From the NCBI GenBank assembly GCA_002726235.1, contig PBSN01000008.1:371390-435389 (forward strand): a DNA stretch of 64,000 bases, given 5' to 3'. The position numbers were made by a program, and so were the translations under genes. Numbering within the stretch: position 1 is the stretch's first letter; each line of letters opens with the position of its first letter. Source of the DNA: Nitrospiraceae bacterium (GTDB lineage Bacteria > Nitrospirota > Nitrospiria > Nitrospirales > UBA2166). This document shows positions 19,847 through 28,166 of the stretch, one piece after another. A model generated the notes under the pieces. It was not told where the DNA came from. It saw only the letters and a program-made list of their open reading frames with translations, and ran no database searches.

Positions 19847-20160
19847 AGGCGGTTGCAAAAGTCCATCACACCAATGTTATCGTCCCATTGTCGTTTTCAC
19901 GCACTCCATATACACTTACGCGCCGACGACCCTGAAGTCTTGCGGTCAAGAATTTTAGCCCCCCCCCATAATACTCCTGACACTTGAGAGAATTAAAACC
20001 TTCTAAAATTTGTGACTTCGAGTCGTCGCTGGGCCTTTCAAAAAGCCGTGTTCTGGCAGAAAACTAAGAGGATGCTTCCATGAAAATTTACAATTTATGG
20101 AAAGCATATTATGGCCATTCTGAAAAAAGCGCAGGCTGAATTGTCTATTTCAAGGTCATA
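19847..20160. other. Intergenic region between lptG and the AlgH-family gene
   Basis: About 310 bases between convergent genes. It contains a run of nine C at 19959-19967 and an AT-rich part with tiny frames (for example a 19-codon frame from ATG 20081). No hairpin with a T-run was found. Nothing here can be called a gene. Confidence 0.5.
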
Positions 20161-20838
20161 TCAAAATTGATGAGCAGGAGGCGAAAAGGAATATGAGGAT
20201 TGATCGTAAACCTGAATAGCTTGAGAAGCCTCGAATAGTTTCGACCAGACATCACTCGGATCAGGATTAAAAATAAAATTCGCATCCCCTTGCAATAGAT
20301 GCCATGCACCTTGTGCCATCTCAGATGCAAGTTGACCTGGGGACCACCCCGCATGACCTGAATAGACTCGCAGTACCCCTTCAAGTGCAGAACTGTCACG
20401 AAGCGGCTGAAGCACATCGAAACTCGTGCTCACGTAAACATCCGAAAATACGTGTTGTCCATCCTGGAGCTTCTCAGGATAGCGAAAGAGAAAAATTGGG
20501 TTTTCCATGGCAACAGGCCCACCGAAATACAACATCAAATCTACGCCCCTTAATGCAGTTACCTGTGGCAGTGCTTGAGAAAGAGAGATATCTCTGGGAC
20601 GATTAATAATGACTCCGTGCGTTCCATGTTCCCCGTGATTCCACAACAATACAACCGTCTGCCGAAAATACGGATCACTCATCGCTGAATCCGCAATGAG
20701 AAATACTCCTGGCTGAATAGAGGGATTCTCCACGCTTGGAAAGGCGTCTGCAGACACACCCTGACCAAGGAGCAAAAAAAGAGTGGCACACACGACACGA
20801 CAGTACTGTTCAACATTTGCACCTCGACACATGAACAT
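20161..20838 (-). CDS. AlgH/YqgE-family protein with an N-terminal export signal
   Basis: A 225-residue member of the AlgH/YqgE (DUF179) family. Family signatures: QPGVFLIADSAMSDPYFRQT, VVLLWNHGEHGTHGVIINRP, YFGGPVAMENPIFL and RVYSGHAGWSPGQLASEM. The usual family member is cytosolic and about 185 residues. This one has an extra N-terminus with the hydrophobic run VVCATLFLLLGQGVSADAFP, which looks like a cleavable signal peptide. Its ATG overlaps the upstream stop codon as TAATG, making it the last gene of the cytochrome array. The biochemical role of the family is unknown. Confidence 0.85.
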   Translation of the reverse strand: MFMCRGANVEQYCRVVCATLFLLLGQGVSADAFPSVENPSIQPGVFLIADSAMSDPYFRQTVVLLWNHGEHGTHGVIINRPRDISLSQALPQVTALRGVDLMLYFGGPVAMENPIFLFRYPEKLQDGQHVFSDVYVSTSFDVLQPLRDSSALEGVLRVYSGHAGWSPGQLASEMAQGAWHLLQGDANFIFNPDPSDVWSKLFEASQAIQVYDQSSYSFSPPAHQF

Positions 20839-21806
20839 TAATCAATACGGACCGGCCAAGGCACATCTTTCAAGACATAAGTCGCAAGGCGTTTTGCCAT
20901 CTCAATTTGCTTCCCAGTATCATTTTCGTTCAAAACATCTCTCAACCCTTGACCAAATAGCTTATCCCTCACCAAGATAAACTGAAGCTCTTCAGCTGCC
21001 GAGACATGCCACAGACCTCGCAGGCGAAACCAAGAGAAGACGACCTGGTCAAGAAAAGTCGGTAATAGATATCGAGCACGATCTGGATGATCGGTCGCCT
21101 CTTGCATCTTCCCAAGCCAATGGTAACACTCTGCTTTCAGAGATATTTTTTCATTAACAGAGGGGTAGGGAGGACCCTGTCGAAATCGCCGAGTAGCCAC
21201 GTCTAGAATTTTCGAAGCGATCCCATCGCGCTCAAACAATACTCGCGCTTTGCGAAGAAATGAGGGAAGATGCAGTGATGTCTGAAGTTCTTCTTCAAGT
21301 CCTTTTTGGCCCCGATAGGAGATATCAATTAGCTGTCGTTTCACACGAATCCATTGTGCGCTCTGTTCTTCACCCTTGATGATAACGAGGATGAAATGTT
21401 TTCCTCTACGCTTTGACCGAGCATCGTAGGCTGCCGCGGGCATAATAATCCCGAGCAAATCTCCACCTCGCTTTGCTTTTATATGTCGTAGCGCTATGGG
21501 AAGAAGTTCATTAAGTTCATCGCCAAACTCGTCCGCAAGCCAGATTGGCAAGGAAGGTTCGGGAAGTTGACTCTCACCATCAGCGATTATCGTACTCGAT
21601 GTTTCCTGGGGAGATTCATGTGTTGCAGAGAGATTCATCTCATTTTGTGTAAGATCAGTTTGAATTACTGCTGATGCGTCTAAATCAACATGCGGACGGT
21701 TCACATCCACGTCATCTTTCGAAGAGGCTACATAGCCATCTGGCTGAATTACATGCGCGACTTCAGATGCTTCGGGTTGAGCACCCATCGTTTGTTCTCT
21801 ATTCAT
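20838..21806 (-). CDS. Unknown protein with nucleotidyltransferase-like region
   Basis: A 322-residue cytosolic protein. Residues 1-95 are acidic and look disordered. Residues 100-260 resemble the nucleotidyltransferase fold followed by a HEPN-like helical part: LLPIALRHIKAKRGGDLLGI, then LIDISYRGQKGLEEELQ, KARVLFERDG and KAECYHWLGKMQEA. The usual GS and D-x-D catalytic residues are not found; the position of D-x-D reads KHFILVII. It is therefore probably inactive or very diverged. It lies 5 bases after the YCF48-like gene. The family link is my inference and moderate at best. Confidence 0.6.
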   Translation of the reverse strand: MNREQTMGAQPEASEVAHVIQPDGYVASSKDDVDVNRPHVDLDASAVIQTDLTQNEMNLSATHESPQETSSTIIADGESQLPEPSLPIWLADEFGDELNELLPIALRHIKAKRGGDLLGIIMPAAAYDARSKRRGKHFILVIIKGEEQSAQWIRVKRQLIDISYRGQKGLEEELQTSLHLPSFLRKARVLFERDGIASKILDVATRRFRQGPPYPSVNEKISLKAECYHWLGKMQEATDHPDRARYLLPTFLDQVVFSWFRLRGLWHVSAAEELQFILVRDKLFGQGLRDVLNENDTGKQIEMAKRLATYVLKDVPWPVRID

Positions 21807-21811
21807 TTTGG

Positions 21812-22774
21812 CTACCCCTTCGCACGATACCTTAGTATCGTGCCCTCAGCCCCAACTGCCAACCCAAAAGAAGGAGTGACAAAGTCTAGACTCCACAATG
21901 TTTTTGTTGTAGGACTTTTCCATTTCGTCCACGTTGCACCGCCATCAACGGTATGAAGAAGACTCCCAAGCTCACCAACCGTCCATCCCTTATTCACATC
22001 GAGAAAGTCAATTCCGGTCAGTTCTATATCAATATCGCTGGGTTGAAAATTCCATCGTCGCCCAGCATCGTGGGTCACGGCAATAATTCCACCATCCCCA
22101 CTTGCCCATCCGTGAGTATTATTCATAAACGACAAGTCAGTGAGGCGCATTGAAATCCCAACTGGAGAAAAGCCTATGACATTCATAGGTTCCCATGTGT
22201 TTCCGCCGTCAGCAGTATGATAAATCTCCCCTTGAACTCCACCTATCCAACCATGAGTAGGGTTAACAAATGTGACGGCAGAAAACCATCCGACATCTGG
22301 AATATCGTGTGCAGTCCAATTTTTCCCTCCATCCGTTGTATGAAAGACCTCACTAAAGGTTCCAACAGCCCATCCGTGAAGTTCATCAAAAAAATCTACT
22401 GCAAGAAATGCATTCTTGTTGTCGTGCTTCTGAATCTCCCACGTATCTCCTCCATCAGTCGTATGAAGAATGGTCATCATATCACCTACGACCCATCCTT
22501 TATCAGTAGTGACAAAGTCGACACTATAAAGACTTGATGAAACTCCACTTGGAAGAACAGTCCACCGATCACCCCCATCACTCGTACGTAAAATCGTCCC
22601 CGACTCTCCCACTATCCAGCTAGTTTTGTCGTCGAAAACCGACACCCCTGCAAGATTGTATGTTGTATTACTATTCCGAGCCGTCCAGTCTTCATGCTCT
22701 CCCGGACAGCCAAGCACAAAAGCCATTGACAAAATACTCAAGGTGCATAACACCCTAGACCATGATACCTTCAT
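21812..22774 (-). CDS. YCF48/Hcf136-like beta-propeller lipoprotein
   Basis: A 320-residue predicted lipoprotein. The signal ends in the lipobox FVLGC near residue 23. The rest is six or seven blades of the pattern GWxVGxxGxIxHTxDGGxTW, for example GWVVGDMMTILHTTDGGDTW and GWAVGTFSEVFHTTDGGKNW. The fold is that of the photosystem II assembly factor YCF48/Hcf136 and of many bacterial exported relatives that help assemble cofactor proteins. Its ATG overlaps the YVTN-propeller stop (ATGA). A scaffold or assembly role for the neighbouring cytochromes is inference. Confidence 0.85.
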   Translation of the reverse strand: MKVSWSRVLCTLSILSMAFVLGCPGEHEDWTARNSNTTYNLAGVSVFDDKTSWIVGESGTILRTSDGGDRWTVLPSGVSSSLYSVDFVTTDKGWVVGDMMTILHTTDGGDTWEIQKHDNKNAFLAVDFFDELHGWAVGTFSEVFHTTDGGKNWTAHDIPDVGWFSAVTFVNPTHGWIGGVQGEIYHTADGGNTWEPMNVIGFSPVGISMRLTDLSFMNNTHGWASGDGGIIAVTHDAGRRWNFQPSDIDIELTGIDFLDVNKGWTVGELGSLLHTVDGGATWTKWKSPTTKTLWSLDFVTPSFGLAVGAEGTILRYRAKG

Positions 22775-23742
22775 GGAATCACAACGATACCATGAGGATC
22801 TTTTCCAACGGGAATACTGGCCACAACAGTGTGTGTAGATAGCTCAATCACTTCGACAGTTTCGGTATCTCGACTCGTCACATACAATTCCTTGCCATCA
22901 GGAGAAAACACAGGAATATCAGGACGTTTTCCAACCGGGATTGTCACAATAGGAACGCGATGCCGAACATCAATAAGTGAAACTGTGTCATCACCTCGGT
23001 TTGCAACCGCAGCAAGCTTTCCATCAGATGTTATAGCGAGACCATGAGTATCTTTTCCAAGCGCAATCTCAGCGACAACTGTACGTGTCGCTGTATCAAT
23101 CACCGACACCTGATCTTCGCCGCCTTCGGTAACCCACAGCTCTCCGCCACTCGGTGTGATGCTGATTCCCATTGCATCCTTCCCCGCAAACACATCCTGA
23201 ACTGTTTGCCGTTCCCAAGTATCAATCACTGAGATATCCGCTGAACCACCATTACTCACATAAGCGTAGTGACCATCAGGACTAAATACGGTAAGCATCG
23301 GTTTTTTTCCCACAGGTATTGTGTCAATGACTTTCTGCTCTGCCAACGAAATAATCGAAACCGTATTTGCCCCCACATTTGCAGTGTAAAGATATTGACC
23401 ATCAGGTGTTACCGAAACTCCATGTGTTTTCGTTCCAGCTGGAATGCTTACCACTTCTCGTTTGGCTACGGTATCAAACACCACAACATTGTGACTTCCG
23501 ACGTTTGCAATATACAGGTGTTTTCCGTCTAAAGATGCCACAAGATTGTGTGGTTTCTTGCTTGAAAGTGGAATAGTGTGGGTTACCTCTTTCGTTGTGG
23601 AATCAATAACCGACAAGGAATTCGAAGCTTGATTTCCTACATAAATTGTCGCGGCGTGGACAGGAACACTGAAACAAAGCACGGCAGACATACACATTAG
23701 CCCCAAATGGACTATCCGTTTATTTCGAAGTAGCGTCATCAT
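22771..23742 (-). CDS. YVTN-family beta-propeller protein, exported
   Basis: About 323 residues: a signal peptide (LGLMCMSAVLCFSVPVHA), then seven repeats of roughly 42 residues of the YVTN type, such as TIYVGNQASNSLSVIDSTTK, YLYTANVGANTVSIISL and ELYVTSRDTETVEVIEL. The open frame starts at 23754, but GGAGGT overlaps those first codons and the following ATG 23742 or 23739 fits it best. It overlaps the cytochrome gene upstream by about 20 bases and the YCF48-like gene by four, so the three are tightly coupled. The ligand is unknown. Confidence 0.87.
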   Translation of the reverse strand: MMTLLRNKRIVHLGLMCMSAVLCFSVPVHAATIYVGNQASNSLSVIDSTTKEVTHTIPLSSKKPHNLVASLDGKHLYIANVGSHNVVVFDTVAKREVVSIPAGTKTHGVSVTPDGQYLYTANVGANTVSIISLAEQKVIDTIPVGKKPMLTVFSPDGHYAYVSNGGSADISVIDTWERQTVQDVFAGKDAMGISITPSGGELWVTEGGEDQVSVIDTATRTVVAEIALGKDTHGLAITSDGKLAAVANRGDDTVSLIDVRHRVPIVTIPVGKRPDIPVFSPDGKELYVTSRDTETVEVIELSTHTVVASIPVGKDPHGIVVIP

Positions 23743-24178
23743 GGGTACCTCCATGTTGATCCGATGCCGAAAACATCGTGCGTAGGAAGTTTACAACATG
23801 CCACCGATCTTCTTCTGATAATTGCAACTGCCAGTTTGGCATGGCCCGCCGACCGACAGTGATTTTCCAGTAGAGACTGCCATCAGATTGTCGTTGTATC
23901 GCTGGATCCATGAAATTCGCCATGGCAACGCCCAAACTCAGTGACGATGGGCCATCTCCATCACCTCGCGAACCATGACACACTTGGCAATTCTTGGCGT
24001 ACACCAATATCCCACGTCCAATTGAAGCTTGTGTCGGAAGAATCGGGTTTTGACGTTGTTTGGCTTCGCCTGGAATATCCCAAGACGTTGACCGTTCGAT
24101 CGCAAAAAGGGGAGTAGAGCAAAAAACAAGAAATGCAATGCTAAGGAGAAAAGCGCGACTCAAATGAATTGTTAACAC
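23720..24178 (-). CDS. Single-haem c-type cytochrome, periplasmic
   Basis: A 152-residue class I cytochrome. A signal peptide (FLLSIAFLVFCSTPLFA) is followed by one haem site CQVCHG, then DGDGPSSLSLGVAMANF, and the distal Met ligand in RRAMPNWQLQLSEEDRWHVV. The start is GTG 24178. It starts 9 bases after the SoxZ-like gene and is likely its electron acceptor, though that is inferred from position only. Confidence 0.9.
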   Translation of the reverse strand: MLTIHLSRAFLLSIAFLVFCSTPLFAIERSTSWDIPGEAKQRQNPILPTQASIGRGILVYAKNCQVCHGSRGDGDGPSSLSLGVAMANFMDPAIQRQSDGSLYWKITVGRRAMPNWQLQLSEEDRWHVVNFLRTMFSASDQHGGTHDDATSK

Positions 24179-24187
24179 GTAGCACCC

Positions 24188-24577
24188 TTACCCCTCGGTA
24201 AATCGAAGCATCGTGGATGCTTCATACGCTTTCTCGTCACTGCTGGTGAAGACGACCCTAATTTGGCCTTCCTCTGAGGCTCGAAGTTTAAATGTCACAA
24301 TTGGATCATCACTAAGTGCAGCGCTCATCTCATAGGTTGACACTAACGCGTCACGAAAAAACACTTCCATCTTGTTAATGTAAAATGCTGGCTCGCCTTT
24401 GGCAAAAACATGTTCCGCTATCATTCGAAGCCCTGTCCTAGCTGGATGGCGCATCTTGGCCTGCACTTTTATGACTTTCCCTCTGGAAATCCGTATGGGC
24501 AACCGAATGCGAGGAGGTGCAATCAGCTGTGAAGAGGAAATTGGATTCTGATGATGTTGCTTGTGCTGCTCTGCCAT
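24188..24577 (-). CDS. SoxZ-like sulfur-carrier partner
   Basis: A 129-residue protein of the SoxZ immunoglobulin-like family. The core begins PPRIRLPIRISRGKVIKVQA, continues KMRHPARTGLRM, and ends with IVTFKLRASEEGQIRVVFTS and EASTMLRF. This matches SoxZ, with an N-terminal extension of about 20 polar residues. No signal peptide is visible; SoxZ is normally exported as a complex with SoxY. It lies 22 bases after the SoxY-like gene. Other SoxYZ-like pairs have unknown substrates, so the gene symbol is withheld. Confidence 0.85.
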   Translation of the reverse strand: MAEQHKQHHQNPISSSQLIAPPRIRLPIRISRGKVIKVQAKMRHPARTGLRMIAEHVFAKGEPAFYINKMEVFFRDALVSTYEMSAALSDDPIVTFKLRASEEGQIRVVFTSSDEKAYEASTMLRFTEG

Positions 24578-24599
24578 GTCAAACTACCCGTCGCCCAGT

Positions 24600-25112
24600 C
24601 TAACACCCACCAACGGCCACATCTATACTGTGTTCAGTGACCCATTTTCCATGCTGATTACACTCCGCAATAACATAAACTGTAGATTCACCAGAATCAA
24701 TTCGAAGTTGGGTGTACAGATACACTTCGCCATTGTCTGGAGTAAAACTAAAGGTGCCTTTCCAGATGATTGGATCATGGTAGTCAAGAATTTGCACACT
24801 GGTTATGTAATGGTCCTGTTCCATAGGATGGTCCATTGCGACGATAATGGGGGCGTTGGCACCATCCTCAACAACATCAGGCATCCGTATCATTGGAATA
24901 TGCAGCTTCTCAAAAGGAGTTAGGCTCTCTCGGTCACGAGGAAACTGAATCAGCTCAGGCAATGTCGACGCGCTCGCCACAGGTCTGCCGAGAAACCCAG
25001 ATATGCCGAACGCGCCGAGGCTCCCAAACCATGCCCAGAGCATCTCTCGCCTAGTCAAATTCTTGGCAAATCGAGCCATGGAACGCACCCCATTAAACGA
25101 ATACTGCCTCAC
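24600..25112 (-). CDS. SoxY-like sulfur-carrier protein with Tat signal and C-terminal GGC
   Basis: A 170-residue SoxY-family protein. The N-terminus has a twin-arginine signal (LTRREMLWAWFGSLGAFGIS). The mature part shows HIPMIRMPDVVEDGANAPI, the SoxY start. The protein ends VAVGGC, so the sulfur-binding Cys is the last residue and the usual final GG of GGCGG is missing. The start is GTG 25112 (GGAG nine bases before) or ATG 25079. It forms a pair with the SoxZ-like gene. In canonical systems the Cys carries the thiosulfate-derived sulfane; here the substrate is unknown. Confidence 0.87.
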   Translation of the reverse strand: MRQYSFNGVRSMARFAKNLTRREMLWAWFGSLGAFGISGFLGRPVASASTLPELIQFPRDRESLTPFEKLHIPMIRMPDVVEDGANAPIIVAMDHPMEQDHYITSVQILDYHDPIIWKGTFSFTPDNGEVYLYTQLRIDSGESTVYVIAECNQHGKWVTEHSIDVAVGGC

Positions 25113-25143
25113 CCATTTATCTCCACAGGTACTAGTAAAATAG

Positions 25144-25974
25144 CTAGAGCTTCAGATCCCATTTGAGACTTGTTAAGTAAGCATTCACTGCATTGAGTTC
25201 ATCAGAAGATAAATTGAAACTTGGCATGAAAGTCCGTGGTTTCATTTTTTGCGGGTCGGTGAGCCAACTATCCCTCCATTCCGGTCGAATTTTACTTCCC
25301 ACAAATGTCAGGTCAGGGTAGCCAAAAACACCTCTGGCATCGTCATCCTCACCAATGGTGTGGCAGGCTCGACAATCATAGGCATCAGGGGCGGCCAGAG
25401 CCTCTCCGATTTTCTCCAACGACTTCCCTGATGAGAGAATTGTGGCCGGGTCAAAATCAACCTTCAGGGTTTCAAGAAAGGCAATCACATCCGCAACCTC
25501 TTGATCACCTGCCCAGTCAAAAACTGGCATCTGAGTCTGTGGAAACATTTCCGTGGGATCCCAAATCCAGTTAAACAGCCACTGTTTGCTTCGCCGAGCC
25601 GTCACCTGGTTGAGTGTTGGGCCTGTCTCACCCCCAATATATTCACCATCTTGCAAGACACTGTGGCATTGAAGACACTGCACACCATCACCCCAGTCCT
25701 TTTGGAACAATGCCTCACCGCGCTTTGCATCACCTGCTGGGATCTCTGCCAATTCTCCTCCAAGCGGACCGGCGGCCGGGGCAAAACGAACCGACGGATG
25801 CATATCATCAAACGAAACAACAACTGGCGCCGGCGGTGACGATGAAGTTGCCTCAGACGTGATTTCTTCAGAATTGGTCGCGCATCCGGCCAACAGAAAG
25901 ATGCAACCAATCACTAGCGGCACATAGGTTTTCCACGATAACGATCGCATTGTTTGCATTTTTGGAATGACCAT
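25144..25974 (-). CDS. Two-haem c-type cytochrome lipoprotein
   Basis: A 276-residue exported cytochrome. The signal ends in the lipobox LLAGC, so it is probably lipid-anchored. It has two haem sites, CLQCH and CRACH, each followed at a distance by a T-x-MP-x-F motif (TQMPVFDW and RTFMPSFNL) that should give the Met ligands. The two halves look like a duplication of one domain. ATG 25974 has GGGAGGAA before it. It is a paralogue of the 236-residue cytochrome 1.4 kb upstream and lies 31 bases before the SoxY-like gene. Confidence 0.92.
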   Translation of the reverse strand: MVIPKMQTMRSLSWKTYVPLVIGCIFLLAGCATNSEEITSEATSSSPPAPVVVSFDDMHPSVRFAPAAGPLGGELAEIPAGDAKRGEALFQKDWGDGVQCLQCHSVLQDGEYIGGETGPTLNQVTARRSKQWLFNWIWDPTEMFPQTQMPVFDWAGDQEVADVIAFLETLKVDFDPATILSSGKSLEKIGEALAAPDAYDCRACHTIGEDDDARGVFGYPDLTFVGSKIRPEWRDSWLTDPQKMKPRTFMPSFNLSSDELNAVNAYLTSLKWDLKL

Positions 25975-26013
25975 TGGTTCCTCCCATTATTAATTGTCTT
26001 ACTTTCATGAATA

Positions 26014-27348
26014 CTACTGCTTAATGGAAATCGCACTAAAGTAAATATCGCTACACTGGACTGGGGGACAGGGCGACAACAATCCAGTATCATGTCGTTG
26101 ATCCGACCACATGACAAGAAAACGTTTTGACTCACTCACAGCAAGACTCGGAAAAAGCTGATCTTCTGACCCTCCATCGTCATCAATCTGAACATTTTTT
26201 GTAAACGTTTTCCCTCTGTCACGACTCAGGGAGAAAAAAATATCAAAATTGTCATATCGCTTGTCCTCCCAAACCACACCAATCGTGCCATCGGAGGTAA
26301 CTGCGATACTCGGATGAAACTGAAAGGCATCAGAAGAGTCATCGCTCACCTTAATGTTAAGACCAAATGATTTCCCGCCATCGACACTCTTTCCAAAATA
26401 AATATCTGGCTGGCTATTATTTCGAAGATCGTGCCAAGCAATATATATATGACCTTTCGCATCAACTGCCAGACTTGGGTTGAATTGGTGCGTCTTCGTT
26501 TCATCATCACTGACCATCAGATTGCGACTAAATGACTCGCCGCCATCAGTGCTTCTTGCAAAGAAAATATCCGCATTGCCTTTCCGATGATCATGCCACG
26601 CAAGAACAATCGTCCCGTCCGGACTCACAGCCAACGTTGGGTAGAGCTGCCCAGCACTGCCAAATTCGTCAGTGACCTTGACATTGCGGCGAAATGTTCG
26701 ACCTCCATCCATGCTCTTTGAAAAATAGATGTCGGCCTGCGCACGTCGATAGTCTTGCCATACAACGTAAATCTCCCCTTTAGTTCCTAAAGCAACCATA
26801 GGATGTGTTTGAAACGCAGCTGGTTCAACGTATTCAGGATCTCCAAATTCATCGACTGCAGGCTCGCGGGTTTCATCATCATTCACCTTGACACTCGCAG
26901 TGAAGCCCCCAGTAACACCAAGAGAGATACTACGAGCAAAATAAATATCCTGATCTCCATCACGTTCGTCTAGCCAAACGACGTACACATGCCCCTGCGC
27001 ATCAATGGCTGAGGTTGCTCCATACAAATGAGCCTTATCTGGGATATCATTTACACGAACCGACGGAGCGAACGTCGCTCCATCATCTAGGCTTTGGACA
27101 GCAAAGATGTTTGATCGCCCTGCCCGCTCATCCGACCACACCGCCACAACAAGCTGTTCATCAGTCTCAAGCTTTCGAGATACCAAGCCTCGTTGACCGG
27201 CAGACAGCGTCATTGCGGTGACCTTCCCAACGGGATAATCAGAAATCCGCATGTTTGACTGGCCTGCTGTTTGTCCCATCCGACCACTCCCAATCCAAAG
27301 GATCACTAGTCCAAGCAGGAGAATAATGAGGAAAAAACCGCGTCGCAA
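26014..27348 (-). CDS. Sialidase-fold (Asp-box/BNR repeat) exported protein
   Basis: A 444-residue protein with one N-terminal hydrophobic helix (FFLIILLLGLVILWIGS), signal or anchor. The rest is seven blades of the type IYVVWQDYRRAQADIYFSKS followed by an Asp box such as MDGGRTFRRNVKV or TDGGESFSRN. It resembles sialidase-like propellers but the catalytic Arg triad is not evident, so hydrolase activity is not claimed. The start appears to be TTG 27348, 10 bases after the two-haem cytochrome gene. It sits between two paralogous cytochromes, suggesting a structural or assembly role. Confidence 0.8.
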   Translation of the reverse strand: MRRGFFLIILLLGLVILWIGSGRMGQTAGQSNMRISDYPVGKVTAMTLSAGQRGLVSRKLETDEQLVVAVWSDERAGRSNIFAVQSLDDGATFAPSVRVNDIPDKAHLYGATSAIDAQGHVYVVWLDERDGDQDIYFARSISLGVTGGFTASVKVNDDETREPAVDEFGDPEYVEPAAFQTHPMVALGTKGEIYVVWQDYRRAQADIYFSKSMDGGRTFRRNVKVTDEFGSAGQLYPTLAVSPDGTIVLAWHDHRKGNADIFFARSTDGGESFSRNLMVSDDETKTHQFNPSLAVDAKGHIYIAWHDLRNNSQPDIYFGKSVDGGKSFGLNIKVSDDSSDAFQFHPSIAVTSDGTIGVVWEDKRYDNFDIFFSLSRDRGKTFTKNVQIDDDGGSEDQLFPSLAVSESKRFLVMWSDQRHDTGLLSPCPPVQCSDIYFSAISIKQ

Positions 27349-27358
27349 TGGTGGACTA

Positions 27359-28069
27359 CTATTTCAAGCTCTCAAGATATGTCGTAATTGCTGTGATAGC
27401 ATCCTCAGAGAGATTGAAGTCTGGCATAAACGTTCCCTCGATGATATCGTCGGGGTTCCTCAACCAGATATGCTCCCATTCCCGATAAATCTTACTCCCA
27501 ACATGGGTCAGGTCGGGATACATCGCCCGACCACCTCCAGCCTCCCCTTCCCCTATTGTATGACAGGCTCGACAATCATAGGCATTGACCAACACTTCTC
27601 CTGCCGCAATGTTCGCACCCCCGTGTTGAGTGATAACAGCCGCGACATCAGGCGGCGTTGCAGTGGACATAAGAAACGCGGCAATGTCAGCAGATTGTTG
27701 TAGGTTTTCCCATGGAAATTGCGGCATCGGCGTCTCTGGATAAATCGATCGCGGTTCATTCACAAATTCGAAAAGATGGTCTTCCGACCTGCGCAACCCA
27801 ACCTCGGTAAGAGTTGGACCGACTCTTCCACCTGCCAACAATTTAGAACCATCTGGTTGTGCTTCATACAATGCCTCATGGTCAATGATATGACAATTTA
27901 CGCAAAGGCTCTTCTTATACAGTTCTACACCCTTTACGGGATCTCCAACCAGCGGTTGCTCCTCCGCAAATCCAATAGTTCCCCCTAGGAACATGCCACT
28001 CAACAATACAGCAGCCCCGACATACCATATTCCTGTCCAGCGCATGGAATCGTGTTTCTGTTGCTTCAT
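27359..28069 (-). CDS. Two-haem c-type cytochrome
   Basis: A 236-residue exported cytochrome with a hydrophobic N-terminal segment (YVGAAVLLSGMFLGGTIGFA). The haem sites are CVNCH and CRACH, with Met ligands expected in PETPMPQFPW and EGTFMPDFNL. The two halves repeat the same domain, and it is paralogous to the lipoprotein cytochrome at 25144-25974. ATG 28069 is preferred over GTG 28075 because the GGAGG site is correctly spaced for it. It is the first gene after the strong terminator. Confidence 0.92.
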   Translation of the reverse strand: MKQQKHDSMRWTGIWYVGAAVLLSGMFLGGTIGFAEEQPLVGDPVKGVELYKKSLCVNCHIIDHEALYEAQPDGSKLLAGGRVGPTLTEVGLRRSEDHLFEFVNEPRSIYPETPMPQFPWENLQQSADIAAFLMSTATPPDVAAVITQHGGANIAAGEVLVNAYDCRACHTIGEGEAGGGRAMYPDLTHVGSKIYREWEHIWLRNPDDIIEGTFMPDFNLSEDAITAITTYLESLK

Positions 28070-28166
28070 TGCCACCCTCCTCTAGCAAAGAATTAACGAC
28101 GTACTATCCGCCCAAGTTTAACAACTCACGTACCGTATAATAGCAAACTCGCTCGCCCAAAGGGAT

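Noticed and set aside
26014-27348. Active sialidase call for the Asp-box protein
   Set aside because: Asp boxes are present but the catalytic Arg triad and Tyr/Glu pair could not be identified.
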